Part shown: one piece after another, positions 11,036 to 24,158 of the stretch
Numbering within the stretch: position 1 is the stretch's first letter
How the letters are laid out: every line of letters begins with the position of its first letter
NCBI GenBank assembly: GCA_947247005.1
Contig: OX365952.1
Coordinates: 47,472,722-47,536,721 of the forward strand
Direction of reading: 5' to 3'
Source: Spisula solida
Lineage: Eukaryota > Mollusca > Bivalvia > Venerida > Mactridae
DNA: 64,000 nt
Made by a program: the position numbers and the translations under genes
The notes under the pieces: generated by a model
What the model saw: the letters and a program-made list of their open reading frames with translations, nothing else
Told to the model about the DNA's origin: nothing
The model's database searches: none

Positions 11036-13475
11036 ATGGTCGTGCCCTGACGTGTCATTACGTCATAAATCACACAACATTCAACACCAATCCTCCTCGT
11101 GGCCAATTAATGAATGTTTTATAGTTTTGTATTGAAATACAACACATATAAATGTTATTGTTGCTCGTTTGTTGTTAGAACTATACTTAACCGTACACCG
11201 TATCGCTCGACGGAATCTTAGTGAACCACCATTTCATACATTATACTTAGTTACGCCCTGAAGCTCTCCATTACACTAAACTGGTCGCTAATTGTACATT
11301 CTGAATGTATTGTTACGTTTCATCGTCCTTAATGTGGATTCTAAATCACAAATAGTCTCCTGTAATCGAACAATGGTATTGGAATTACACTTTTGTTTCT
11401 GCTAAGCAATGTGTTGTGTCATTGCGCACGGATGCGCACGTAAAATTCACACGCCGTGACGGAAATGTATCAGCCAATCGTATAATCTAAATTCCCCGGA
11501 TGATCAGCAACCTTACAGTGTCAAACTGTAATTAGTTCCAATGGATGCTAATTACAATCATTAAGATTACGTGTTCTGGTAGCAAACGACACAACAGTGG
11601 ATGGAAAATGGCCGTGAAGTGTCCCGAGCATTTTAAACTCTTTGAAGATAATCGGAGAAACGAGAAACGATTAAACGAGTCACAATAAAGTGAAACGAGC
11701 GATGGTGCGCTGATATCGTGAATGTAAAATGTCTGTCAATGTTATTTCCGGCCAAGTGTACCCAAGATGGCGCTAATTGTTTTCCGTGCGTTAATCAGAT
11801 ACAAAATTAACCCGAATGCCTTTGATAATTTATAATACCGCAGTAATCACGCTGCGCATGGGTGATATCGTGCAATTATTTAATGATCACGTGATTTAAC
11901 TGAAATATTTCAGATTTCGAATCTTAGAAAACTTGAAATCCGCACAGGGAATAAAAGTACTAAATATATCAACAACATTTAGATCAAATGAAACCCGTTC
12001 CAGTGAATTTCTAGATGTTATTCCCTTGTTAGACCCTGTTCCTTAAATCCATACGCTGACGGACCATTGAAGAGTTAATGAGATTTCCATGTAAGCGTCT
12101 GGCGAGTTGAGCGATTTAACTCACTTTCGGATAGTGACTAGTTATTCGGTTGTTTAGCAATGGGGGAACACGGCCTGGAAGTAGTTAGTTACGGGTGGTG
12201 GTTTTAGATAAATGTTTGTACCTTCTCACTTCTCCTGATGGATCACTCACTGTACATCTCATTGCTTGATTACATGTCACATGTCTGCGGAACATTCCTG
12301 CTGATCGAGTAGTTTATACACACTGTCGATATGGTTTAGGGGACACAGTCACCGATCCTGAATCGCTTGGCTCCCCTAAGAACGTTTTACCAAATATCAT
12401 ATGAAGAGTCTTTTGGTCCTGTTAGAACAATCGGTGGGTTTTTTGGTTCGGTCCCAGTGGAGACGTACATTTTTGTAATATTCTGCGACGTTGTTATGAA
12501 GAGCGTGTGTATGCCCTCAACGATCGCATTAAGAACGTGTTGTAGAACCTGTTAGCCCCCATATAAATAATCTTGACCGCTGTCCTGTTTGATAAGTTGA
12601 CGTTTGTTTTACTTTTTTGCACGCGAGTTTTGGCAAATGTTATAGACGAAAAAAATAAAGAGTTGGACGATGCGTTTTACTGTTTAAAAATCATGGTAAT
12701 TATTCGAGTCATTCAAAAAATCGCATTGCTAAAACAGAATAATAATTAATTAACTCAGAATTCCCACTTATCAAATGCCACCACCACGCATCAGTCAATG
12801 TGTCTGATACATGACGGCAATTCTTCAACACTCTTGGGGTCTTTTATCACGTCAGCTACAGATCCCTACGTCACGGATCATTGACTATCAACCCTAATAG
12901 GTTCCAGTTAGTGCAAATGATGTGAAATGGGGCAGATCATGATAGTCATTTGCCCGAAATCAGCCCCTACACTAGAGCGCCACCTGCTGGACGCGGCATG
13001 CATAAAACATGATAGAAGCACTCAGAAATGTCTGTGCAATATCTTATAATCAACAGTATCATTGCTGAGTTCAGTCGGAATACCTTGGTCATGTTGTTGT
13101 ATCTTGATCTGACCAAAGCGTTCCGAATGCACTGAATTGAAAAATGAGAATGTTTATTTTGGCGAAATATGAATGATGTACCACGTGTTAACTATACGAG
13201 CATTTCCTATCAGGTGCGCAGTGATTTTAAAATCATCCTCATGCTATGAGAATTTATTCATCTTTGACCTGTCTGTCACGAGGTACACGTTCCATTGTGT
13301 AGCCCAACAGATGGTGAAATATTTGGGATGTAAGAATCCTGTCCAAAGGTTGTGGCTATAAAGAAGCCTTGTTAAAATTCTCCTATGGAAGCCGATACCT
13401 TTGCTGAAGTGAAGACGGTAGTGTATTGTTATGCTGCATCTGCATTAACTCAATCGATATGTCACACTCACAAAG
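11036..13475. other. Unique intergenic sequence, possible regulatory DNA
   Basis: No gene recognised. From about 11400 to 12130 the sequence is of high complexity, with several TAATTA/ATTA-type homeodomain sites, TGATCACGTGA-like and CCAAT motifs and no repeats, which is what an enhancer-like block might look like. That is inference only. The rest (12131-13475) has nothing I can name. Confidence 0.25.
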
Positions 13476-14100
13476 AGGTTATCCATAAAGGGTCACTCTG
13501 GCCCCAAAGAGGTCAGTTCTCCAGAGAGGGTCACTCTAGTACCAGAGAGGTTAGTTCTCCAGAGAGGGTCACTCTGGTACCAAAGAGGTCAGTTCTCCAG
13601 AGAGGGGGTCACTCTAGTACCAGAGAGGTTAGTTCGCAAGAGAGGGGGTCACTCTGGTACCAGAGAGGTATAACTCCAGAAAGGGTCACTCTGGCACGAA
13701 AGAGGTCAGTTCTCCAGAGAGGGTCAGTCTGGCACCAGAGAGGTATAACTCTAGAGAGGGTCAGTCTGGCACCAGAGAGGTATAACTCCAGAGAGGGTCA
13801 GTCTGGCACCAGAGAGGTAGAACATCAGAAAGGGTCACTTTGGCACTAAAGAGGTCAGTTCTCCAGAGAGGGTCACTCTGGCACCAAAGAGGTCAGTTCT
13901 CCAGAGAGGGTCACTCTGGCACTAAAGAGGTCAGTTCTCCAGATAGGGTCACTCTGGCACTAAAACGGTCAGTTCTCCAGATAGGGTCACTCTGGCACTA
14001 AAGAGGTCAGTTATCCAGATAGGGTCACTCTGGTACCAGAGAGGTTAGTTATCCAGATAGGGTCATTCTGGCACCAAAGAGGTTAGTGGCCCTTGCATGG
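13476..14100 (+). repeat. About 38-bp minisatellite
   Basis: About 16 tandem units built on GTCACTCTGGCACCAAAGAG followed by GTCAGTTCTCCAGAGAGG, with unit lengths of 37-41 bp because of G-run length changes. A 154-codon frame crosses part of it but is just the repeat in translation. Confidence 0.9.
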
Positions 14101-14814
14101 TCACTCTATCCATTGAGATTTCAGTAGTCCGCACAGTTGTCGGTGGTAGATAGAAGACCACTGTCCCTAGCTGTGTTGGTGATCGAGAAAGCCGGGTTAC
14201 TCAGGAGACAGGTTCTACTGTTCTGTTTTGTCACTATTAAACATTACTTGGAGACAAACGGACTGGAACAACTTTCACTGATCAGAATTATTCATATGAT
14301 TACCAGTAATGTTCGTCTCGGAATATACCCAATGTCATTGCTAGTTTTGGCACTTGGATCCCCTGAAGCGTGACGTTTTCTAACGCTGTCGCTAGGGGGC
14401 GCTGACAAACAACGTTATTGTCAGATCCAAACGACCGTAGAGGCGATGAAAACTGTTGCGAAAACAGTGAAATATAAGCTACATGAATTCCATGGCGGTT
14501 GGAAATTATGGAATACAAGTAGTATAACGGTTATGTTACAGTTGTGTCAAAATGGGTTTCTCACGCGAATGTAACACAGACTGGGGCTTATGTTAAATGT
14601 CGTCTTTTTGTGATTAGAACGATGTTATGCATTCAGTTTAAAATGTATCAAGTCTGCAGAATTACTTAAAACATTAACACATAAACAACAACAACAAACA
14701 ACATTTGATAACATTACAATCAACACTTGTTCTTTAATATCGTAGCTGGTGTTCATTTGATATCAGCTGATAATTACGAAATTCAATGTACAATGACAAG
14801 CGATGTGTTGGTGT
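14101..14814. other. Unassigned intergenic sequence
   Basis: No gene, RNA or repeat recognised. There are short opposed frames only. Confidence 0.3.
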
Positions 14815-15005
14815 TTGTGTTGGTGGTCGCGGGTTCGATCCCAGGCCGCCTCATTCCAAAGACGAAAATTTAATAAAAATGACATGAGTAATTCCCTTGC
14901 CGGAGGCTCAAGATATCAGTGAATTATAGTTTCCTCTTAGCATTACCTCTTGGTGATTGGTACCATCCGGAATGAGGTGTCGATAGTGATTAATATAAGT
15001 TGTAT
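14815..15005 (+). repeat. tRNA-derived SINE (family 1), 5'-truncated
   Basis: It contains an intact Pol III B box (GCGGGTTCGATCCCAGGC), the family body (CCAAAGACGAAAATTTAATAAAAATG) and the family tail GAGGTGTCGATAGTGATTAA, matching the full-length copy at 39411. The A-box end is eroded. Confidence 0.7.
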
Positions 15006-15115
15006 AATTGACCTATAAGCTGAAACCAATAGTTGCTGTCATCCGAATGTGTTTTCCGTTCCGATTCCCCTTATCGTTTGTCCGTTCACCTCATTGTGTG
15101 CCAATCAAAATGATT

Positions 15116-15393
15116 ATGTATACCATAGGTACATGGTTTCAAATTATCTGAGTCAAAATTATCGGAATGTACCCTGTATAGAGAGAAGGTTGTGCAGCGG
15201 CCATGTTTAGCCGCAACGGATATGACGTTACAGGAACTTGTATCCGTGTTTGCTGTGACAATTGTAGAAAAGTTGGGTACCAACTTTCGAAACGTCATAT
15301 CTGTTGCCGTTAAACATGACCTTCCCTCTTTATAGGATATACACAGTTAATTTTGAATCAGATAATTTGAAACCGTGCGCCTATGATGCATAC
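15116..15393. mobile_element. MITE with inverted ends and imperfect 8-bp target duplication, copy 1
   Basis: Element 15124-15385 begins CATAGGTACATGGTTTCAAA and ends with the inverse (TTTGAAACCGTGCGCCTATG). Inside, GCGGCCATGTTTAGCCGCAACG and AACGTCATATCTGTTGCCG are mutually inverted in part. It is flanked by ATGTATAC and ATGCATAC (7 of 8 identical). A second member lies at 55608-55830. Short frames inside are not genes. Confidence 0.7.
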
Positions 15394-17714
15394 TGGTGTG
15401 AACAGTGGCTCGTACAGTCATGTCGAGGTACTGACTAATGAACACGACTTTCTCTGTTTGTTACTTACCTATGTTCGCACGCATACTCAATAAAGCGTCC
15501 GTTTTTTGTCAGTCTACAATTATTATAAATTTTCAGTCAGTCTACAGTTTATTTAATTGTATCCGTAAATAATTATTGTCATGATTGTCAGATCCGATGT
15601 ATTAAGTACAATAAAAGTGATGTACAATTAAAGTCATGCAGTGGCCGTGCGGGTTCTATCCTCGGCTAAGAGTGCCATAATACGCGTGGATTAGAATAAT
15701 TAGCTACAAGTTTGTAATTGATACAAACTTCATGTACATTTGTAATTTGTTTGTAACCAAAAATGAATTCCAAAATAATTTGCCTTTACAAAACTGTCAT
15801 TCATGCATTCGTCATTAAATAAGAGTTATTTCAAATCGTGAGAAAATGTTATCTAGATGTTGTTAACTACGTAATACTTCTTCACGTAGATTAAGGTCCT
15901 ACTCCAGCTCCATATCCACGTTAATTATATCATCAAATCCCCTTTCTGTGTTAATTTCTTCACAATCTAATTCATAGTCGTGCCTAAAAGCCTGATAAAA
16001 CCGGTCATTGAAATTATCCGGGACTCCCGATTCTTAACTTAATTCAAATTTTCGGACGATTTAACACTAACATTGAATTTCCGAACTCAATTGAGTTAGT
16101 AATAAGGGTTAGCCCTTTTAGGAGCAACGTCATTATGAGTCGCTTTTTATCCCTTAAATCCCTCTTATTGACTTCAAGTCGGTGTCGATGTTCCTTTAAA
16201 GAAGTTTAATCGCTGTAAAATTACTCTGTCGTAATTAGAATGCGATCATTGACTCGAGCGGCTGTTGTCAATCTGGGGTCTCCCTAACGCGCCTAACACA
16301 CACTGTGAACATTATTCAAAGGACCACGCGGCTATTTATAAACAGAAAAATGGAAATTAGGATATTTTTCTGAATATTATAAATACGAACGCACTACCAT
16401 CGGACACAACTGTTGTAAATTTGCAAGGTGACTACATACATCTGTATGTGCATAAAGTGTACATTTTCCATGTAAAATACATTAATTGATAGATGTTTCC
16501 GGACTAGATGCCACTACAAATTGTACCTGGAAATGGAAACATTTGATCATAAACGAGACATTAGATGTACCAGTCTAAGCTAGCGTATATTTCCGGACAC
16601 CAAGACATGTGATTCTACTGAACATAATAGTATCATGTGTTCTGATTCCCCAGGGTAGATTACTGAAATCAGCCTCTAGACACGAGGTGCATGTATCGTA
16701 TCTATTAACTGTATCAGTAATGCTACATAAGATGAAAAATATGTACATTTTGTACTAAACCTACAAAAAATTATGTATACAAAGCATTCGTATAGACATA
16801 CATATTATACGAATGTGATTAACATGTAGCATTGCATGGTGTAACCTTCGATTATTAAGACTTGTCTGCACATTTTTTAGACGGTTTTCATTCTACCGGT
16901 CCACACCTTGGTACGGATTTTATCCTGACTTTGATGACATTTTACGACATTTACCGTTTTCAAGTCTATTTGAAATGGTGTCATTTTAATTTCGCCAAAC
17001 TTTCATTCGATGACAGGAATATTTTCTCATTTGCTGACACATTCGATGAAAGCAATAGTTTCTCTTTCCTCGTGTTATTTCATTAAAAGCGAGAATGTGC
17101 GAGATTTGAACGGCTGATGTGTTTTTACGACATCGTTTCGTCATTTATTGACATTCCGTATCACAAACATGAAATGGTCGTCATGGCTGAGTTTAATTTC
17201 GTTTCCTCCATAATTATGGTAATTAAACAAAGTGGTAGAGTTAATTACTTAATTGTACTGACAAATAAAAATCGCTTGGTGCTTGTTTTCATTAATAATG
17301 TAACCAATTCTGTGCCGTAAATTGGCAGCATAAATAATCGATTAAGCGCGACACCTTACGAATCACGGTCTGGTCTAAGTCCTTGTAACGACAGTAATTT
17401 GCGCAGATTTGTTCTGCATATATGGTTCATATACTGACGGCATAAACAACCGACCAACTCTTTTTAACCAACATCTCAAAGATACCATAACAAGCAGCAT
17501 AACACTTTTTTACCGACAGATGGTTGGCTATATGACAGGTTCAAACTACCCTCATAATTGTTCTTCTATAAATTATGTTTGTTTTATATGGATGTGTTTA
17601 TGTATATAGACAATACAACAATAGTACAGATTCCGCCGAATCATAATGTTCAAATTTTACACTAACACATTTAATGTTGCATTCACATTTAATCCATTAT
17701 TTCCACTTGGTTAT
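15386..17714. other. Unique intergenic sequence
   Basis: No gene recognised. 15880-16340 is repeat-free and complex, with AATTAA, TAATTA and TCATTG-type sites; it could be regulatory DNA but nothing proves it. 16341-17714 is AT-rich with chance frames. Confidence 0.25.
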
Positions 17715-18952
17715 GAAGGTGACACTCGCTGTTTCCTTTTAGCTAGGAAGGTGAAGGTTACTCTTTCCTTTTGGTTAGTTAGGCAGGTGACGGTCACTCT
17801 TTCCTCTTGGTTAGGCAGGTGACGGTCACTCTTTCCTCTTGGTTAGGCAGGTGACGGTCACTCTTTCCTCTTGGTTAGGCAGGTGGCGGTCACTGTTTCC
17901 TCTTGGTTAGGCAGGTGATGGTCACTAGTTCCTCTTGGTTAGGCAGGTGGCGGTCACTGTTTCCTCTTGGTAAGGCAGGTGATGGTCACTCTTTCCTCTT
18001 GGTTAGGCAGGTGACGGTCACTCTTTCCTCTTGGTAAGGCAGGTGACGGTCACTCTTTCCTCTCGGTTAGGCAGGTGACGGTCACTCCTCTTGGTAAGAC
18101 AGGTGGTGGTCACTCTTTCCTCTTGGTTAGACAGGTGACGGTCACTGTTTCCTCTTGGTTAGGCAGGTGACGGTCACTCTTTCCTCTCGGTTAGGCAGGT
18201 GACGGTCACTCCTCTTGGTAAGACAGGTGACGTCACTCTTTCCTCTCGGTTAGGCAGGTGACGACGGTCACTCCTCTTGGTAAGACAGGTGACGGTCAGT
18301 CTTTCCTCTTGGTTAGGAAGGTGACGGTCACTCTTTCCTCTCGGTTAGGCAGGTGACGGTCACTCCTCTTGGTAAGACAGGTGGTGGTCACTGTTTCCTC
18401 TTGGTTAGGCAGGTGACGGTCACTGTTTCCTCTTGCTTATGCAGGTTGTGGTCACTGTTTCCTCTGGGTTAGGCAGGTGACGGTCACTGTTTCCTCTTGC
18501 TTATGCAGGTTGCGGTCACTGTTTCCTCTTGCTTATGCAGGTTGCGGTCACTCTTTCCTCTTGGTTAGGCTGGTGAAGGTCAATGTTTCCTCTTGGTTAG
18601 ACAGGTGACGGTCACTGTTTCCTCTTGCTTATGCAGGTTGCGGTCACTGTTTCCTCTGGGTTAGGCAGGTGGTGGTCGCTGTTTCCTCTTGCTTATGCAG
18701 GTTGCGGTCACTGTTTCCTCTGGGTTAGGCAGGTGGTGGTCGCTGTTTCCTCTTGGTAAGGCAGGTGACGGTCACTGTTTCCTCTTCGTTAGGCAGGTGG
18801 CGGTCACTGTTTCCTCTTGGTTAGGCAGGTGACCGTGACTCTTTCCTCTTGGTTAGGCAGGTGAAGGTCACTGTTTCCTCTTGGTTAGGCAGGTGGTGGT
18901 CACTCTTTCCTCTTGGTTAGGCAGGTGGCGGCCACTCTTTCCTCTCTGATAT
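17715..18952 (+). repeat. 32-bp minisatellite
   Basis: About 38 units built on GGTTAGGCAGGTGACGGTCA followed by CTCTTTCCTCTT. Variants lack the TTTC block (GGTCACTCCTCTT) or carry CTTATGCAGGTTGCGG; these variants come in clusters, which points to block-wise amplification. It runs directly into the next array. Confidence 0.92.
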
Positions 18953-19335
18953 GAAAACTACAAAGCAAATGTGAAGGCCATTGTTTCCACTTGGTAAGGA
19001 TTGTAATAATAGCGAAGGTGAAGGCGACTGTTTCCACTTGGTAAGGATTGTAATAATAGCGAAGATGAAGGCCACTGTTTCCACTTGGTAAGAGTTGTAA
19101 TAGAGTAAAGGTGAAGGTCACTGTTTCCACTTGGTAAGGATTGTAATAATAGCGAAGGTGAAGGTCACTGTTTCCACTTGGTAAGAGTTGTAATAATAGC
19201 GAAGGTGAAGGTCACTGTTTCCACTTGGTAAGGATTGTAATAATAGCGAAGGTGAATGCCACTGTTTCCACTTGGTAAGAGTTGTAATAAAGTAAAGATG
19301 AAAGTCACTGTTTTCTCTTGGTTGGAATTATAACA
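18953..19335 (+). repeat. 47-bp minisatellite continuous with the 32-bp array
   Basis: About eight units of AGGTGAAGGTCACTGTTTCC, ACTTGGTAAGGATTGTAATA, ATAGCGA. The first part is clearly the 32-bp unit of the neighbouring array (GGTGA-GGTCACTGTTTCC-CTTGGT). The extra part, about 15 bp (ATTGTAATAATAGCG), is new. Confidence 0.85.
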
Positions 19336-19676
19336 TAGTCACGGTCACTGTTGCCATTGGTAAGGATTGCAGCATATAACAAAGGTGAAATACAATGGGA
19401 TATGTCCAGAGTGCTCCTAACCTCAGCAACAAGCATTTAGCTTAATTTAGTCTTGTTGCAAAACGTGTTGACCTTATCCAGAGAACACCATTACTGGTAT
19501 ATCTTCCAGGGTGTTAATGTTGAGGGATTGCAGTGCAAACAAATTGTCAAAATATCACCTCTTCCTCGAAGATAGAATATAGATTTCATTTTAGGAGACA
19601 CAATATAGTTACCGTTTGTATTCCAGGAAACATAAAGGGTGCTTATTATTTAAATTACTTTACACTGATAAGACCA
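19336..19676. other. Unassigned intergenic sequence
   Basis: Spacer between the 47-bp array and the pyrimidine-rich array. Nothing recognised. Confidence 0.3.
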
Positions 19677-20062
19677 TCGCCGTTCTACCCCCTGCCCCCG
19701 CTCTATCCTGATCTATCTCTCTGCCCTCCTATCCAGTTCTACCTACCTGTGTCCGTTCTATCGTCCTGTCCCCGCACATACCCAGTTCTACCTTCCTGTC
19801 CCCTATTATATCGTCCTGTCCCCGCACATACCCAGTTCTACCTTCCTGTCCCCGTTTTATATCGTCCTGTCCCCCAATCCTACCCCTTTCTACCTCCCTG
19901 TCCCCTATTATATCCTCCTGTCCCCGCACATACCCAGTTCTACCTTCCTGTCCCCGTTTTATATCGTCCTGTCCCCCAATCCTACCCCTTTCTACCTCCC
20001 TGTCCCCTATTATATCCTCCTGTTCCCCACCCCTACCCCGGTATACCTCCCTGCACCCTATA
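19677..20062 (+). repeat. Pyrimidine-rich tandem repeat
   Basis: Strongly strand-asymmetric sequence, nearly all C and T. It is built from CCTGTCCCC blocks alternating with GCACATACCCAGTTCTACCT, TTTTATATCGT and CAATCCTACCCCTTTCTACCTC. A longer composite block is itself repeated. Frames on both strands (193 and 112 codons) are repeat translations. Confidence 0.85.
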
Positions 20063-23000
20063 TACAATTACTGTACGTTCCTATACATGTACATTATTAT
20101 CCTCGCGTAGATAAACATGATGTAAATAAAATGTAAAACTATGATTTCTATCTCCACGTGATGCGCTTCGTTAATTTTCTTGCTAAGAATTGATTGTTTG
20201 ATAACGTTCGCCTGTTGAAGACATTTTGTCGTGAATTTGTCAATGAGGCGTGAGCGATCTTCATAGAAATACACCATTATATAAAAATAAATGAAACGTC
20301 TTCGATACGGAACTGAGTTCATTTCCAGATGTATATTACATTTATCAGAGAGTATCTATCGGTATTGGTTTCCTTCAGGATAGTAACTTACTTAGCACTT
20401 AGCAATGTGAAAATTATAGATATAACATTTTATAGGAATTTGCGAGACACTGACACCGCTTAAATGATTGTTTGAAGCGGTAACTTCTGTTTAAAACAAT
20501 GACATGTTTTGGCATCACTAAACTTCGTCGCCTCAATTCCAGAATGTTCTCATTTTTGAATGACTTTTTGGTATTGTTGGAAAGCGCTTTTCAAGATTTA
20601 TATATTGAAAAGACTTAGAACATTGTGACATTGGGACAATAAAGATAAACAATAAATTTACTGTGAAATTTTGTTCTATCTCTAGTTACCAGTTTTTTTC
20701 AAAATGAACTTCTGAAGACTTAGAACATTCTGGATTTGAGATGACGTTATAGGTTTAAAATAATAGATTCACCACGGTTGTGATACCACGTCTTCCAGCT
20801 TATACAAAACCCTTGTCATTATAATTGTCAGCTATAAAATCATTCTATTTATGCATGCATAATTAAAGAATTAATTATGTTACATAATTTATTCATTCAT
20901 CGAACATACTGATCCCGGTATTTCTACGAAAGCTTTTTCAGAATCAGAATGTTCAAATATAATGTAAACAGTTATAGTCGACCTTATTTCGTGCATTATT
21001 TTACACTTGCTAGTGAATTAAATCCTAAACTTTCATTGGAATAATGTTATTGAGTGAGATAAGGGAAATGTAAAAGGAGTGTTCCTCTTCACATTCGCAG
21101 TTATTCACATATCTAATTTGACACTAAAACCACAATGACAATATACCACTAAAAACATTCAACTTTAATGAAGACTTTTTCCCACTTATCAGACTTAAAG
21201 GAAGTAAATTTTGTGAAATGATTGGGGGACATTAAGTGAACCTAACAATCTAAGATCTGGTATTTGCAGGGCTCGACATGGTACGTACATGCCATTTGGG
21301 TCTATCTTTCGTAAAAAATGGTCAAAGAAAAGTACACGTAATTAACAGGAAGCAATTTCAACAACTCTTGTGTCTTGAGTTTGTTTAAATTAACTACCAA
21401 ACAGTTTTGTTCCGTTAAACGTAGTTTTGCATTTTTGTGCATTTCTGAGAAGTATCGATATAGCTCAATCAATCAGTCATTAATATCGATCTGTCACGTG
21501 ACTAGTGATGAATGTAGACGGGTTGACTATACGATGAATGTTCTGATGATACGAACCACTGCTCAGTTAAAGTACTAAATGTAGCGTAAAATTAAATTCT
21601 TCTCTTCTTTCCCTTGTGGGTTCACCCCATGGTGACAATCTTAGTAATTAAGTTATTACAGTAAAACCAATTATTAGTTAGAATCGAGTGAAATCATAAA
21701 ATATTGAAACCATAATGGACGTATATGGAAGTAAATGATATCCTAATTGTATCCAGGGCTTATTTCGTCATAGTTTATTAACTAGATATATTATTTATAT
21801 AACAGGTAATGGGACATCGTGTGATTATGGCCTTGTTTGTCCTAGGAGACAAAATACTAGTTATTATTATAGCTTTTCCATTAGACCGACGTCTGTTTAA
21901 TAGCCCGTGTTATTTTCAAATGGTAACTTGGGACTTGTTAGTGTTTATAGGTCGACTTGCGAAGGTTGTACCGTACTTTGCATCGAACCGGAATGACGGA
22001 ATTTATATATTCATAACCGGAATACGCGACTGAATACGCTACCTTTCATTGGGGATCTATGATAGCGATATTGAACAAAGGTTTCCCTAATATGGTAGAA
22101 AATAAACTTGCGGTACATGAAGCATACAAAACTAACCAGACAGAACACAAATATAAACAAAATTGTAAGACTCTATGTACATCATTACGGCACTGTAAAG
22201 CATCAAAAACAAATTCCAATGGATAAATTTCACGCCAAATGATTTTGTATTTGTACCTTTGTGATTTAATTATTTATAAAAGTTTCGCTGTTTATGGGTA
22301 TTTTAAGAGTATCTTTGTTATCTTAGCGGTTTACTTGGTAACAAAAAAGAATGAAGAACGATTTAACAAAATACAGGAAAAAGACACTTATCTGATCTAT
22401 TTAACACGAAATTAGATTAAATTAAGTCCACTTGTGTCCAGGATCAAAGTAATTGGATACTATTGTTTACAATTAACGGTATGTAATACCTGTACGGTAG
22501 AATATAAATTGATTTTACTTTAACTAATATTTTCTTTACGATATCATAGTATGTTGTCGCTATCGCTTACACGTGAACCCCCCACTTGATTTGATCGGCA
22601 ATCTGTTTAATAAACATTTAAATAAATACATCGACAGATCTAGAATAATATTTACGCTGGGGCTGTACAAAAAACCCTAAAGGGATCATGTAAATACATA
22701 AATCACAACTGTCGATTTTAGTAGATTAGCGCGATTAGTTTTAAGTGCTACAGTACATTCTGTGATAATGCTCGACCGTTATTTTACATTAAATTTTGTC
22801 TAACTGTATATTTAAGTACATGTACACCATAGACCACAATATGATTATTAGCATGGCGATTTATAAAATATTGGACAAACTACACTTGAATCAAAGTATT
22901 AACAATAAATACAGCTGTCCGTTCATTTATAAACGCAAAATATTATGCGGAAATTACTAAAGGACGGTGGTGATTTGTCAAGTACATTTCAATTTTCCTT

Positions 23001-23570
23001 TCAAAAGTACTTCCTTTCAAAAATCTCTTTCCTTTCAAACCTCATTACTGTTGCTTGTTGTACCACTCCTGTAGAACAACATGTCTCGTACTTGTTGAAC
23101 ACATGTTACGGTAACAGAGTTTATAAACGCTTTTAATTATTGAGCTATTAACATAAGGTACAGACTAGGCACACCTTAACGATAGCACAAACGGACAGTC
23201 AGCGGATAGCAACATAAGGTCGGTATTCGCCAAAACCCGAACTGGTTGAAAGCTGTCGGGTCTATTCCATGCCTCCGCATTTCGCCTCCACATACGTTGT
23301 CCGCATAACGTGTCCACAAAAATAGCTCGGTGAGCGATTTTTAACGTATGTGGACACATTGCACGGATAGTACACCAATATGAATGGCAACCTTGATTGT
23401 ATTAAGGATTTTGTAAGGACTTTATGTAAAGAATATTTCGGCATGGTAAGGTACTAGTAATTGTACTTTCCACATTGACCCTGTCTTGAACAAAAACTAA
23501 TATTCCTCATAAGACGTTGAAATGTAACTAAGCTCATACTTGGAATAGTAGACCAACGTGTTCAAAAAGT
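20063..23570. other. Unassigned AT-rich intergenic sequence
   Basis: I see no gene, RNA or clear repeat. The frames are short and unsupported. Confidence 0.35.
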
Positions 23571-24060
23571 ACAGTTAGCGGATACATGGAATAGGGTATC
23601 CGTGTTCGTATGCGGAATACGGTTGTGGAATACGGTTGTGGAATACGGTTGTGGAACAACGAAGCGGACTACGGGCGCGTGTACATGGACTACCGGCCCA
23701 ATCCGTTTGGGTCCGTTTATTGTCCGTTTCTTACTCGATATATGCGTTACTTGTCAAGTTATGTCCGGTTAAGTTAGTTAAATATTAAATATAAGTTTTA
23801 AACTGTAAACATACACGATCCACAAAATATGTGCTTATTATCCATTCGTGTGCGTTTGTTGTACATTTCTTGTTTGGTAATGCGTTTCTTGTCAGACCCT
23901 GTCCGTTCTATTCGGTGGAAAGTTTTCAGCATGTTTAAAACTTGCCAAAACAGACGATAAAACGCATTTGGTCCCGAGCTGGTGCGACCCTTGCCCTGTA
24001 TGTGTCATGTTGTTATCTGGAAGCTAAACGGATGATCAGCGGACTTATTTGGAATAGCCT
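23571..24060. repeat. Dispersed repeat with GTCCGTTT motifs and a 13-bp tandem triplet
   Basis: It contains three tandem GGAATACGGTTGT units (23612-23655) and then a segment with TTTATTGTCCGTTTCTTACT and GCGTTACTTGTCA, which recurs as TTTATTGTCCGTTTCTTGTT near 52270 next to MITE copy 3. It looks like an old interspersed element; class unknown. Confidence 0.45.
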
Positions 24061-24158
24061 AAAATCGCCCACCAGCATTTCTATATAAAACACTGATATA
24101 ACACAGGTTTGGACACCAAGACATTTTGAATGTTACTAATAATGTGTGCATTCAGTCA

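Noticed and set aside
19533..20114. 193-codon proline/tyrosine/cysteine-rich plus-strand frame
   Set aside because: Most of it is the pyrimidine-rich tandem repeat; the opposite strand is open too.
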